Shown here one piece after another: positions 50,434 to 60,444 of a DNA stretch of 64,000 bases. Within the stretch, counting starts at the first letter, position 1. Every line of letters begins with the position of its first letter. The DNA comes from Winogradskyella forsetii (lineage in GTDB: Bacteria > Bacteroidota > Bacteroidia > Flavobacteriales > Flavobacteriaceae). A program made the translations under genes and the position numbers. The stretch lies in the NCBI RefSeq assembly GCF_013394595.1, contig NZ_CP053348.1:186001-250000 (forward strand), written 5' to 3'. The notes beneath the pieces were generated by a model, which saw nothing but the letters and a program-made list of their open reading frames with translations, searched no databases and was not told where the DNA came from.

Positions 50434-52179
50434 CTATACGCTAACAGTTTTTTCGCTTAGTAAGGTTTTCATTTTATCCAATAATAGTGCCTTCCTTTTT
50501 TCGTGGAAATTTCCATATTCATTCAAATTCAAATCGACATCTGGAATTAAATGAGCGTTCAAAAATTGAGTTCTATTATTTTCATTTGTTTCTTTCTCAA
50601 CCCAATCCAACAGATTCATATTACTCTTGGACATATTCTCATTGGCATCTAACATTTGAAGGTTATAGATAGAATTGTAAGTGTGCCATCCATAGCTTTC
50701 TTTGTCGGAAGCTTCAAGATTATTAAACTCAAATGCAGAATGTATATGGTCTTTATGAAAATTATTATTTCTATAATCTAAATCTGGATATAATAGAGAG
50801 AGAATAGAAAAAGCATACTGATTGTCTTTCTGTGTGAAAAGTACTTCTTCTATAAATTCATCGCCAACGCTCGTATCCTTTCTTATATGATTAAAAATAG
50901 AATTGACAGGAAAAGAAGTAATCTCTGGCTTAATTTTCATTTCAACTACATTGTCCGTGAAAGTCCTTCTTATTTGAGATAAAACTGAATCTGATGTTCC
51001 ACCAAAAATCCTCTTAATCAACACTATGTGAAGCCATTTTTTTATCGATTCTCTGTCCTCTTTGAACTCTATCTTAGTTGAATAATCTCTATAAATATTC
51101 TTGTGGTACAAATAATAAATGATAGGGATTACAGAGTTCTTGGAAGTCAAAGTGTAATCCGTAAATCCGAAAGTTTTTATTAAATCAAATGTGGATAGGA
51201 TTGAATCTCTAATCTTTTCCCATTCTGTCTCAAAATCCTTTGCGTTACCTTTGGAAAAGTTTGTAACCCTAAACTTAATATCTCGACTGTACAAATAAAG
51301 AAAGGATTTAAGTATTAGGTCTTTGGATATTGAAAAACCCTTATCTCTTATACTATCTACAAGTTTATGAATCTCTTTACGCGCATCTTTTTTTGTCCAG
51401 TTTGCAACTGCAATAGACATTAATAAATCTGAAAAATTTAAAGGTTCGCCACCACTATTTATCCTGATAAAAATGTTTAGCGCCTTATCTAAACTTTGGT
51501 CTTTTTCAAGGAAATAATTAATTATAGGCTTTTCCATTATGGTTCGCCTTAGCTGTCTTATTGCTTTCCGGGAAAAGCTACTTTCAAATTCTTCTACAAA
51601 CTCATCAAAAGCTTCATCCTCGGTATAATTTAAAATTGCACCTACCTTAAACCATTTTTGTTCATTCGCTTCGTAAATTTCAGATTCTTCTGTTTCAGAT
51701 TTTTCAAGAAAACTAAATTCGTATATTCTGCCATCTTCCTCGTCTTGAAGTTCAGTTGTAATGTTCAAATACAAATGGCGCGTTGGAATACTCCATTCTG
51801 TATCTTCCCACTTTCTACGGTACTCTTTATAACCGAAACTACCTTTTAACCCAAGATATAAAGAAGTTAATCTTTGCTGACCATCTAAGACCGCATTAAA
51901 AGAACTGATACCATTTGTTGAAATTTCCTCATTGTGGGTTTTATATCGTTCGCGATACTCATTTATGAACTTGTAGAATCTATATCCTTTTGACGTGGTT
52001 TCTTCTACTTTCCAAAATAGAAAAGAACTGATTGGATAATTTCTCATTATTGAATCAAAAAGCCATTCAATTTTAGAGTGATTCCAAATGAATTCTCGTT
52101 GTATGGCTGGAAGTAAAAACTGATTTGAGTCTATTTTTTCGATTGCATCAGAAATGGTTATAGGGGTTTGAAATGACAT
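50434..52179 (-). CDS. DUF262-domain protein (GmrSD-like)
   Basis: The 581-residue protein has the N-terminal DUF262 ParB-like domain (about 10-240; FLLPAIQREFIWNHSKIEWLFDSIMRNYPISSFLFWK, with the NTP-binding DGQQRLTSLYLGL). The C-terminal part has an HNH-like HKDHIHSAFEF motif, near residue 498. DUF262 is the GmrS/BrxU-like nucleotide-sensing half of type IV restriction proteins; DUF1524-type HNH nuclease would be the cutting part. A clear full HNH signature is missing, so nuclease activity is uncertain. It is part of the restriction cargo. Confidence 0.85.
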   Translation of the reverse strand: MSFQTPITISDAIEKIDSNQFLLPAIQREFIWNHSKIEWLFDSIMRNYPISSFLFWKVEETTSKGYRFYKFINEYRERYKTHNEEISTNGISSFNAVLDGQQRLTSLYLGLKGSFGYKEYRRKWEDTEWSIPTRHLYLNITTELQDEEDGRIYEFSFLEKSETEESEIYEANEQKWFKVGAILNYTEDEAFDEFVEEFESSFSRKAIRQLRRTIMEKPIINYFLEKDQSLDKALNIFIRINSGGEPLNFSDLLMSIAVANWTKKDARKEIHKLVDSIRDKGFSISKDLILKSFLYLYSRDIKFRVTNFSKGNAKDFETEWEKIRDSILSTFDLIKTFGFTDYTLTSKNSVIPIIYYLYHKNIYRDYSTKIEFKEDRESIKKWLHIVLIKRIFGGTSDSVLSQIRRTFTDNVVEMKIKPEITSFPVNSIFNHIRKDTSVGDEFIEEVLFTQKDNQYAFSILSLLYPDLDYRNNNFHKDHIHSAFEFNNLEASDKESYGWHTYNSIYNLQMLDANENMSKSNMNLLDWVEKETNENNRTQFLNAHLIPDVDLNLNEYGNFHEKRKALLLDKMKTLLSEKTVSV

Positions 52180-52239
52180 AAATTTCTTGGTTGGTTTTAG
52201 TTTCTATTATGCAGTTGGCATTTATTTTATATTATTTTT

Positions 52240-53085
52240 TTACCAGCTTATTAAATTATTTTCGATATCAAATCCTGAAGCTTCTACTTTTCCAGTTTCG
52301 GTAAATCCGTGTTTTCCGTTTTCATTTTTGGAAACGGTTAACTCATTTCTCAGGATATGTGTGAGTTCAAGATTATTTCCTAAAATATAATCTGAATTAA
52401 TCGCAAAATTGATTCCTTGTTCGCCAAAAGGTACACTTGGATAATAAATTCCATCTACTTTACCCTCGGAATGAGCAAGAGCCACGTTGCAATAGGCTGT
52501 TGTTATAATATATGTTTTTCGGTCATTTTTTGCAGATTTCCTGAACTTCTCGAAAAGAAATCTATAAAATAAGATTGTAGCTTCTCTTATTTCAGGGTCA
52601 CTTTGTTCAATGAAAGTTTCCATAGCTGCTCCGTGTTCTTTGTCGAACTCCGAAATTCTATGGTCTTTATCGGGTGTCGTTACTATAATTCCGATTAAGG
52701 GTTTCTTTAATTGCCAACGCCCAATTGTAACGTAAACTTTATCGCCAAAATCTTTTGTATCAGACCAATACTCGACTAACTCAGCAAATGAAGTAGGTCT
52801 ATTTTCTGAACAGTAGAATTTAGACTGAAAAGGTCTATTACATCTCGCAAAATCTTTGACAAATTTATTTGGTGTTATTGAGATGTCGGATATTAATGGA
52901 AATAAATCATCGTCTTCGTGGGTGCGTGTTCTGAAAAATACTGATTTGGCAGGAATTTCATATTGTAAAACTGGAAGCCTTCCTATGGTTAAATAGGCTA
53001 AAACCGCTTTTTCGTAAGCGTACTCATTTTCTGGATTTATCGCTTCCAATAAAGTAATAGCTTTTTTTACATTTTCAACAGTCAT
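52240..53085 (-). CDS. RES-like domain protein beside type III restriction genes
   Basis: The 281-residue protein has an N-terminal helical part, then FFRTRTHEDDDLFPLI and ARCNRPFQSKFYCSENRPTS with FAELVEYW, resembling the Arg...Glu pattern of RES toxins (NAD-degrading). A Ser such as in the C-terminal part would complete the triad. It lies 12 bp after res (in gene order) and 60 bp before the DUF262 gene. It may be a third component of the type III restriction locus that acts when restriction fails. RES assignment is by pattern only. Confidence 0.6.
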   Translation of the reverse strand: MTVENVKKAITLLEAINPENEYAYEKAVLAYLTIGRLPVLQYEIPAKSVFFRTRTHEDDDLFPLISDISITPNKFVKDFARCNRPFQSKFYCSENRPTSFAELVEYWSDTKDFGDKVYVTIGRWQLKKPLIGIIVTTPDKDHRISEFDKEHGAAMETFIEQSDPEIREATILFYRFLFEKFRKSAKNDRKTYIITTAYCNVALAHSEGKVDGIYYPSVPFGEQGINFAINSDYILGNNLELTHILRNELTVSKNENGKHGFTETGKVEASGFDIENNLISW

Positions 53086-53097
53086 ATTCTTTTAGTT

Positions 53098-55671
53098 CTA
53101 TGTACTCAATTCTTTATCCAAATTACTCGTAAATAGGCCTTGAACCAATTTACCATTTCTCAAATATTCAAAGAAATCATCATAATTCTCAGGACTTAGG
53201 AAATGAAAATTATAGCGTTGATTCACATTATTTTCTTCAAGTTGTTTATTTAATTCCTGAAAATGAATGGTCGCCCATTTAAATTTTGCTTTATTTAAAT
53301 CAGAATAGTCTTGGTCATCTTTAATCTCGACAACGGTAATATATTCTATTTCCGTATCTGAGGTTTTAACAAAAAAGTCTGGATTGAATTTGCCCTGTTT
53401 TGTATGGTTTCCTGATTTACTTGATAGCGAATACTCAATAGTATAGAAGCTTTGATTAGTTGATTTTAGCCAAGCATCCAAGGCTTTGGAATTTTCATTC
53501 CTAACCAATTTTTCAGCAAATTTTCTTTCAGGTGTTGCGTTAAGGAACGCTAAATCTACCGGTGTTTTAAAATCATAACTATTTGCCTGCAAAGTAGCAT
53601 TACGAGGAAAAGTTCCATCATCAATTACTTCCTGCAAAAAGTTTAAGACGTCTGTGTCTTTAACTTCTTCATTGTAATTATTTGAATACATAACCGTAGA
53701 ATTATGGCGTAAATTCCCTATTGACAATGTTTCCTTTATTCTTTCTTTAGTTGAGATAACAAAGGGCTTTTGCGCTATTCTGACTAATTCAAGCGATTTA
53801 TTTTTTCGTCTTAGAAGCGTATTGAATGAAGAAAAAATATTTCGTTTATTCTTTTCGTTCAATTCATCTCCTTCCAGACCAACCTTATCCATAGAACGCC
53901 TTATCAGCTTTGTAATCTCTTCTTTGGGCGGAAGGTTGTTTTTTGTGTATTGACCTTCTTGTAATTTAAGTGTAACACCTTCCCATTCTCTCGTCTGAAA
54001 CTCGTGATAGATTTTATCAACGATTTCCTTAATTGGTGTCATTCTATTTTTAATCTTGTACTCTACACTCTTATAATCACTCGCAAGGTTGGTATATGTT
54101 GTTTCCTGACTTACTTGGTCTACCGAAGATTCTAAGTTTATGATACCTTTATAATTAAACTCTTTCTCTTTACTGTTGTTTTCTACCGCTTTTTCAATTT
54201 TGTTGTAATCTATATTGTAAAGTTCAAAATGAAATTTACTCCTATCGCCATCGATTAAGTTAGAACTCTCCAATCGCATTTCTAACTCCAGTACTTCATC
54301 TACCAATCCTTTAATTTTTGAGCCCCAAGATGAATGGTTAAATATTGTAACTTCTGCATTATTTATATATTCAGGCGGCACTCTTAGTCCTCTACCTAAA
54401 ACCTGAGAAATCAATAATTTTGAATTAAAAGCTCTTTCTTCCATAGGGACTATTTGGAATACATTCTTAACATCCCATCCCTCTGTAAGCATAGAAACGG
54501 ACACAATCCATTCTACAGTAGAGTCTTGTTCATCTACTTCCTCTAAACGAATTACATTATGCTTATGTACCTTATCTGAAGTTACCGTCATAACCAATTT
54601 ATCCCGAACCTCTTGTTCTTCCAAACCTTCTTCCAGCATTAAAAATTCAACCAATCGTGTTTCAAGTCTTTTGGCATTTGTAATATTGTTTGTTACCAGA
54701 ATTGTTAATGGTTTTACATTTTTGTAAGTAACTTTATTATTGCTATGGTTCTGATATATTTTCTGAAATCTTTGGTCTTCGTTTATGCTATCATCCTCTG
54801 AAACATAATTAATCTTCTTAACAAATTTTTCATCAACAGCTTCTCGTAAAGAGTATCTGTAAATAACGTCATTGAAGTAATCATTCCCTATATATGCTGT
54901 ACCTGTAAAACCAAGCATATATTTAAAATTATAACCATCGTCCAATAAAAATTTCTTCCATATTTTTAACCCTCTTGCTTCTGTAGTATTACCTGAAATC
55001 TTATTATAAATGTGATGGGTTTCATCATTCAAAACTACCGTGTCAAAACCTCTTTTGAAACCAAAACTATCTTCAATTGATGAACCTGTCCTTTCGTAAA
55101 CAGCGTGGACATTTTCAATACAAATGGCACCTTCATCCACGGTAACACTTCCATCAACTATACTCGGATTTCTAATAATTGCAGATGGCGGAATTGTTTC
55201 TTTTAGAATTGGGTCAGAAACCAAGGCTAAAAACTTTTTATGCAGTTCTTTTTCAATTGTCGTTGATGGACACAAGACGAGTACTCTTTTGACCAAGCCT
55301 AAACCTAATAAGATTTGTGCTATGCCATACATTACGTAACTTTTTCCCGTTCCTGTAGCAAGGTCTATTGTCGCAGATAACTTTGAAGGTAACTGTAGCT
55401 TACGGTGGTAATCTGCAAGCTCAGGATATCTCTCCCGTAATTGAGGATTTTGATAATGATTTTTAGAAACCAAGTCTTGAATATTAGTATACTCTTTGGA
55501 TGCCAAGTAAATGACTGAACTTCTTATGGCTTTCTTTTGGTATTCCCTTGTTCCACAAAGTGCATCCAAAAACCTATCCCAATAAGGAAGTGGTAGCTCG
55601 CTTTGATTATAAAATTGATTTACTTTTAATATTAAATCTTTTGTGTCGTATCGCTTTTTTTCCTGAATCAT
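53098..55671 (-). CDS. res: Type III restriction enzyme, Res subunit
   Basis: The 857-residue helicase-nuclease has Walker A ATGTGKS at 105-111 and DETHH (Walker B/motif II) near 217. Later motifs include TGTAY and QVLGRGLRVP (motif VI). A C-terminal PD-(D/E)xK-like nuclease is seen around 790 (NPDFFVK...VVEIKDD). Its ATG overlaps the mod stop by 4 bp (ATGA), so it is translationally coupled to mod. Res cuts unmethylated DNA after ATP-driven movement between two sites. The start ATG at 55671 is well supported. Confidence 0.93.
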   Translation of the reverse strand: MIQEKKRYDTKDLILKVNQFYNQSELPLPYWDRFLDALCGTREYQKKAIRSSVIYLASKEYTNIQDLVSKNHYQNPQLRERYPELADYHRKLQLPSKLSATIDLATGTGKSYVMYGIAQILLGLGLVKRVLVLCPSTTIEKELHKKFLALVSDPILKETIPPSAIIRNPSIVDGSVTVDEGAICIENVHAVYERTGSSIEDSFGFKRGFDTVVLNDETHHIYNKISGNTTEARGLKIWKKFLLDDGYNFKYMLGFTGTAYIGNDYFNDVIYRYSLREAVDEKFVKKINYVSEDDSINEDQRFQKIYQNHSNNKVTYKNVKPLTILVTNNITNAKRLETRLVEFLMLEEGLEEQEVRDKLVMTVTSDKVHKHNVIRLEEVDEQDSTVEWIVSVSMLTEGWDVKNVFQIVPMEERAFNSKLLISQVLGRGLRVPPEYINNAEVTIFNHSSWGSKIKGLVDEVLELEMRLESSNLIDGDRSKFHFELYNIDYNKIEKAVENNSKEKEFNYKGIINLESSVDQVSQETTYTNLASDYKSVEYKIKNRMTPIKEIVDKIYHEFQTREWEGVTLKLQEGQYTKNNLPPKEEITKLIRRSMDKVGLEGDELNEKNKRNIFSSFNTLLRRKNKSLELVRIAQKPFVISTKERIKETLSIGNLRHNSTVMYSNNYNEEVKDTDVLNFLQEVIDDGTFPRNATLQANSYDFKTPVDLAFLNATPERKFAEKLVRNENSKALDAWLKSTNQSFYTIEYSLSSKSGNHTKQGKFNPDFFVKTSDTEIEYITVVEIKDDQDYSDLNKAKFKWATIHFQELNKQLEENNVNQRYNFHFLSPENYDDFFEYLRNGKLVQGLFTSNLDKELST

Positions 55672-57695
55672 CCCTTCGTATTTTTATTGGTAAAGACCTC
55701 GCGGAATTCATTGCCATAAATGTCGATATATACTGCACTTACTTTAGAGCCACAATCTTCAATGGAAACATTAGCTTTACCATCCTCACTAACAATATCA
55801 GCAGCAAAAAATACATCGGACATTAAAAACTCATTGCCGTTATAGTTTTTATCTACAACAACCATTGCCAAGGCTTCCAGACCAGGAATATCTTCCAAGG
55901 TATCTTCATCAGGGTAGTAGGCTTTAAAAGCCTTTATTGTGATTACACCATCATCAAACGAGGACTTAACTTCTGGTTGTCTTATAAAGTGAAAACCAAC
56001 TGCATTTTCAAGTGAATTTACGTTGCTGGAACTGGTAGGCTGTCTGAATTTTTTAAATTTCTCCTTATGCAATTCTTGAATAATTTGATATGGTACTTTC
56101 AAAAAGTAATAGCGCACATTCCCTATCTCATAGTAATCATCAATAAATTGAACAGAATTTGCTGGCGCTATAATATAGATACGGTCGCCAACTTTTTTGC
56201 CAATATTTTTGTGAAGAATTTCTAAATAATCTTCATCAACTGCTGCATCCTTATGCTCCCAATATTTCCAAATCAATACGTCATACCCATCCTTACGTTC
56301 TCCTTGAAATTCAATACCTGCAATTTTTTTTGGTTTTGGGGTTACTTCAAAGAGATTTAGTACGAAGTCTTGATATTCTTTATGTTGTAATGAAAATAGT
56401 TTTTCTATATCGTAAAAACCCGTATTAATCGTGTGAAATGATGTTGACTTCTTGCCAAAATCTTTAGTTTTATTTTTTAGAGATTTTGAGTTTTGAATTG
56501 TCAATATTCTTTTTTGAATCGTGTAAAAAGCAAATTTACCAATATCACAAGTAATCCATTTTCTACCTAATTTTTCAGCAACTGAGGCTACGGTTCCGCT
56601 ACCTCCAAAAAAATCCAAAACTAAATCATCCTTATTGGTTGACAACCGTATAATTCTTTCGATTAGTTCTTCAGGCTTTTGTGTGGGATAACTAACTCGC
56701 TCTTTGGACTGTGAATTGATGGGATTTACTGTATCCCATAATGACTGTAACGGAATTCCTTTTAATTCCTCTAAATACTTTTTAACCCGGATTCCTCCCT
56801 TGTTCGTAAAGTGCAAACGATTCTCAGAATCAAGTCTTTCCATTGTTGATAATGGACATCTCCAATATCCTTTTATGCCTTTGTATTCATAGGTATAACC
56901 TGAACCCTTTAACCCCTTAGCTGTTACAGGACCATCAGTCCATAAACGACCATCTTCATCTTGATTACGAAAGCGTTTCAAATGTTTTTCTGAATAATAC
57001 TCATAAAGCTGATTCCATATATATTTTTCAGAATTTGTATAGTAGAAAATAAATTCACAGTTTATTCCTAACTTTCCGCTATCGCTGTGAGCACTTGTTC
57101 TTTTCCAAACTATTTCATTACGAAAATTACCTTCTCCAAAAATCTCATCTAATATGGTTTTGATATAGTGAGATTTTTTTTGGTCAAGATGAATATAAAT
57201 ACTTCCATCACGAGCCAAAATTTCTTTGGCAATAATTAATCTTCTTCGTATAAACTCTACAAATTCAGCATCTTTAGCCTTGTCTGTATATGCTTTTTGA
57301 CCTTGTGACCCTGAAAAATCAGATTCTGTCGCAAATGGTGGGTCTATGTAAATTAATTTAACCTTTCCCTTAACCTTGTCTTTTATAAGTGGGTCTTCAT
57401 TTTTGTAAATGGTTTTGAGAAATTGAAGGTTGTCGCCAAATACAATCATATTTTTCCAACCGTCAGGATAAGACTCACGGTCGCCGTTATACGTTCTTTC
57501 AATTTGTAAAGGTGCGGCAGTTACTCCATCTTCGTCTGCAAGAATATCTTCTTTACGCATTTTTCCAGCATAAACGAGTTCATATTCCTTTTGAATAGTG
57601 GGGAAAAGCTTGTACTTGAAGTCCTCGGGTAGTTGCTCGCCCTTTTGTAATTTTTCTATTAAATAGTCCTTTTCTCTTTGGCTTAATTCTGTCAT
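55668..57695 (-). CDS. mod: Type III DNA methyltransferase, Mod subunit
   Basis: The 675-residue N6-adenine methyltransferase has DPPF (118-121, catalytic motif IV) and the SAM motif DFFGGSGTV near 353-361, in the beta-class order. Target recognition lies between them. It methylates the recognition site and partners with the Res subunit. No homopolymer or short tandem repeat is seen in the 5' part, so there is no sign of phase variation. It is the first gene of the minus-strand restriction unit. Confidence 0.93.
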   Translation of the reverse strand: MTELSQREKDYLIEKLQKGEQLPEDFKYKLFPTIQKEYELVYAGKMRKEDILADEDGVTAAPLQIERTYNGDRESYPDGWKNMIVFGDNLQFLKTIYKNEDPLIKDKVKGKVKLIYIDPPFATESDFSGSQGQKAYTDKAKDAEFVEFIRRRLIIAKEILARDGSIYIHLDQKKSHYIKTILDEIFGEGNFRNEIVWKRTSAHSDSGKLGINCEFIFYYTNSEKYIWNQLYEYYSEKHLKRFRNQDEDGRLWTDGPVTAKGLKGSGYTYEYKGIKGYWRCPLSTMERLDSENRLHFTNKGGIRVKKYLEELKGIPLQSLWDTVNPINSQSKERVSYPTQKPEELIERIIRLSTNKDDLVLDFFGGSGTVASVAEKLGRKWITCDIGKFAFYTIQKRILTIQNSKSLKNKTKDFGKKSTSFHTINTGFYDIEKLFSLQHKEYQDFVLNLFEVTPKPKKIAGIEFQGERKDGYDVLIWKYWEHKDAAVDEDYLEILHKNIGKKVGDRIYIIAPANSVQFIDDYYEIGNVRYYFLKVPYQIIQELHKEKFKKFRQPTSSSNVNSLENAVGFHFIRQPEVKSSFDDGVITIKAFKAYYPDEDTLEDIPGLEALAMVVVDKNYNGNEFLMSDVFFAADIVSEDGKANVSIEDCGSKVSAVYIDIYGNEFREVFTNKNTKG

Positions 57696-57816
57696 TTGGT
57701 GGTAAAAATAAGTGTTAAAGATATTGGTATAATTTCACGTTGCAAAAAAAGGGTTAAGATAATTTTAAGATTATCATTTATTAACCGTTTAGCCCAATGA
57801 ATTAAGGTGTTTAACG

Positions 57817-59397
57817 TTATTTAAATATAGACCGTGCTTCCTCATAAACCCGCTCAAAATTAGCTCCCAAATCAGCTTTAGAAAACTGTTTAGTCTCATT
57901 AGGAAGTTCCCTTTGAATGTCGGCTAATTTAAACTGCACCTTTTTATCCCTACCATCTGCATAAGTGATAAACTCGCCCTGTTTCAACCTGAAAAATACG
58001 TCCGCCCGAATCTTTGGGATTTCCTTTTCGCCCGTAGTAATGCGAGTATCAAAATCGAGGTTATGTCCTCGACTTATGCTCTTGGTTGGGTCTTTAATGA
58101 TTTCAAAAAAGCGTTCGTAATATTTTGCGGTGTCCGGGTCATTTACCTTTCCGAAAAATTGATAGGATAGATTACTAAGAATCGCCTTGCTTGCCTTATC
58201 GCCATACATCATATCATTCTGAATTTTATCCTGCATCACATAAATCGTAGAAATATTATAGCTTCTCAATGTTGCAGGAATTCGATGCATATTCAATAAA
58301 CGAATGGTTGGTGCTTCTTCCATAAGCAAGAATGATGGTTTTGAATTACGCACGCTCATTTGCTTTGTAATAGTGTGTATAATTGTAGCGATTACTGGTG
58401 AATACGAAGTTTCGAATTTTGGGTTGTTCACAATCGAAATTACGCAGGGATTTTCAGCACTATTTATATTTAGCGGTACTTCATCTGCGGACAAAGCCAT
58501 AAAAATCCGTTGTGTACTAATTCTTTTCAGCGCATTTGCCAATGTGCTTTTTACACCAGCGGTCTGCCTTTCAGAATCCTTGCCACTTATAAAGGCATCT
58601 GCCATTGCTCGTGATGTGGTGTTGGTTTCCAGAAACTGAATCAAACTTTTAGTATCGAGAAATTGATAAACCGCAATTAAATGTGGCAACGTACAAAACT
58701 TGGGATAGTCCGTTTTCAGTTTCCAAATCAAACCACCAATCAACCCTTCTGCAGCATCGTTGAAGAATTTTGTCGTGCCAGTTGTTCCGCTTTCTCTTTG
58801 CTCTAATAGATTCTCAATCAACACCCTTGACACCTCGTTTACGCTTTCCTCATTCTCTAAATACCGTGGCGCAATAGGATTTACCTTATGAATGATTTTA
58901 TCGAAGGAAATGACCTTAAAAGGGATGTCGCTATCCTTGAAAAGCGGATATGCCATTTCGGTCAATTCAAAATCTTTATAATCGTGAATAATTCCGCAGA
59001 AACCTTCTTTTTCAAAATGCTTTAGAAATCCATAAACCACGCTTTCGGTTTTACCACTTCCGGCAGAACCAATGATGGATGCACCACGTTTGATATTATC
59101 CAATCTGAAATTTCCTTTAGTAGTTGCAAAGTTTACTTGGTATCTGCTGTCGCCATTTTTCGGGCTTTCGGTTTTATGTAGAAAAACATACAGTCCTATA
59201 TTAATTAGCATTAGCGGACAAACCAAATAAAGTAATATAAATATCAATTCATTTCCTTCAGACAAATAGAACACGAGAACTGAAAGCGATATGCTATTCA
59301 ACACAAACGCATATTTTGATACTCGAAACATTCCATAGAAAACGGTATTGGCCAAACCAATAATTGAAAGTATCGTTATAAGATTGTCTATCTGCAT
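57817..59397 (-). CDS. mobC: Type IV coupling protein (MobC/TraG-like, VirD4 family)
   Basis: The 526-residue protein has three N-terminal membrane helices (about 7-20, 30-48 and 52-73), then an ATPase domain with Walker A IGSAGSGKT (109-117) and Walker B FLLMEEAPT near 356. It docks the relaxosome to the mating channel. It lies 5 bp after the MobB relaxase in the same direction. Type IV coupling proteins of this small size are usual in Bacteroidota ICEs. Confidence 0.92.
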   Translation of the reverse strand: MQIDNLITILSIIGLANTVFYGMFRVSKYAFVLNSISLSVLVFYLSEGNELIFILLYLVCPLMLINIGLYVFLHKTESPKNGDSRYQVNFATTKGNFRLDNIKRGASIIGSAGSGKTESVVYGFLKHFEKEGFCGIIHDYKDFELTEMAYPLFKDSDIPFKVISFDKIIHKVNPIAPRYLENEESVNEVSRVLIENLLEQRESGTTGTTKFFNDAAEGLIGGLIWKLKTDYPKFCTLPHLIAVYQFLDTKSLIQFLETNTTSRAMADAFISGKDSERQTAGVKSTLANALKRISTQRIFMALSADEVPLNINSAENPCVISIVNNPKFETSYSPVIATIIHTITKQMSVRNSKPSFLLMEEAPTIRLLNMHRIPATLRSYNISTIYVMQDKIQNDMMYGDKASKAILSNLSYQFFGKVNDPDTAKYYERFFEIIKDPTKSISRGHNLDFDTRITTGEKEIPKIRADVFFRLKQGEFITYADGRDKKVQFKLADIQRELPNETKQFSKADLGANFERVYEEARSIFK

Positions 59398-59402
59398 ATC
59401 TA

Positions 59403-60434
59403 TTAGATTCCGATGGAACTTGATTTGATGGCCACTTCTGCGCCACGTCTCAATCGCTTAAAAACTCGAAGCGCTATTTGTGCCTGACTTACTGGAATAC
59501 TCGGCACTATGGGCAATCCTGATTTACTTATCATTTTAAAAGCCAATGCTTTTTCATTGGCTGGCAATTTCATCAATGCTGAAAAATATAGGTTTGGGTT
59601 CTTTACAAAGGTCTTTTTAGCTTTGTAGGTCTCTGCGTAATTGCGCTTATATCCAAATGTCTTATCAAATGTTTTTTCCGCTTTCGCGAAAAATGTATCT
59701 CTATCAAAACCACGCTTCACTTTTTTTCCGTGCATCTCTACTTCGGATGCTTTGTGCTTACTTCCTGGGGAAAGGCTTATAGAATTTGAAGCATCCTTTC
59801 GGCTAACGATAATATGAATGTGACTTTGGTTTCCTGCTTTCGGCATTCCCTGAACTATCCGTTTTCCGTTTTGTTGATGTGGCGCTTGGCGTTCCAGTTT
59901 GGCAATTTCCTTTTCCATTTTCTTAATATTCCCTTCAGCTCGTCCTTCTTGAATATTTCGGATATCCGTTTTGAGCTGAAGTATTTTTGTGGCGAAAGGT
60001 TGGTTTTCTTTTATCTGAAAGTCCGTACCCTTGAAGGTTCTTTGATGTTCAATTTTAGCGTAATATTTTATGTCGTCTATTGATATAGGTCGTCCATTGA
60101 TTTCCCGATTGAAGCTGGCAACATAATCTTTCATTAGCTCACGAGTGTAGGTTTTTAAATCTTCACGACTGTTCTGTAATCTGTTCAATTCATACTTGGA
60201 AGGACTGACCGTTATGGAATAAAATTTAGGTTCTTTCTTTTTCAATTTTGCGGTGTTTCCATCAATTTCCTTTACCACTTCTTCTGCGGAAATCTCGTCG
60301 CCATATTGATTGAAAAAATGTTCCATATCTGCTTCCTTTATCCCTTCATTTTCTTTCTCTAAATAGCCTACAAAATCGGCTGAACTTTGTGAGTAATTTG
60401 TTCCTAATTTCTGTGGTGTGATTGTGATATACAT
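59403..60434 (-). CDS. mobB: Mobilisation relaxase MobB (DUF5712)
   Basis: The 343-residue protein has the DUF5712/MobB pattern (MYITITPQKLGTNYSQSSADFVGYLEKENEG, later HIHIIVSRKDASNSISLSPG with the metal-binding His pair, and a KAKKTFVKNP end). It nicks oriT and attaches to the 5' end. It is 10 bp behind the BfmA/BtgA gene. The HxH pair (near residue 209) is typical of relaxase metal sites. Firm identification of the Tyr nucleophile was not attempted. Confidence 0.9.
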   Translation of the reverse strand: MYITITPQKLGTNYSQSSADFVGYLEKENEGIKEADMEHFFNQYGDEISAEEVVKEIDGNTAKLKKKEPKFYSITVSPSKYELNRLQNSREDLKTYTRELMKDYVASFNREINGRPISIDDIKYYAKIEHQRTFKGTDFQIKENQPFATKILQLKTDIRNIQEGRAEGNIKKMEKEIAKLERQAPHQQNGKRIVQGMPKAGNQSHIHIIVSRKDASNSISLSPGSKHKASEVEMHGKKVKRGFDRDTFFAKAEKTFDKTFGYKRNYAETYKAKKTFVKNPNLYFSALMKLPANEKALAFKMISKSGLPIVPSIPVSQAQIALRVFKRLRRGAEVAIKSSSIGI

Positions 60435-60444
60435 AGTTCAAAAA

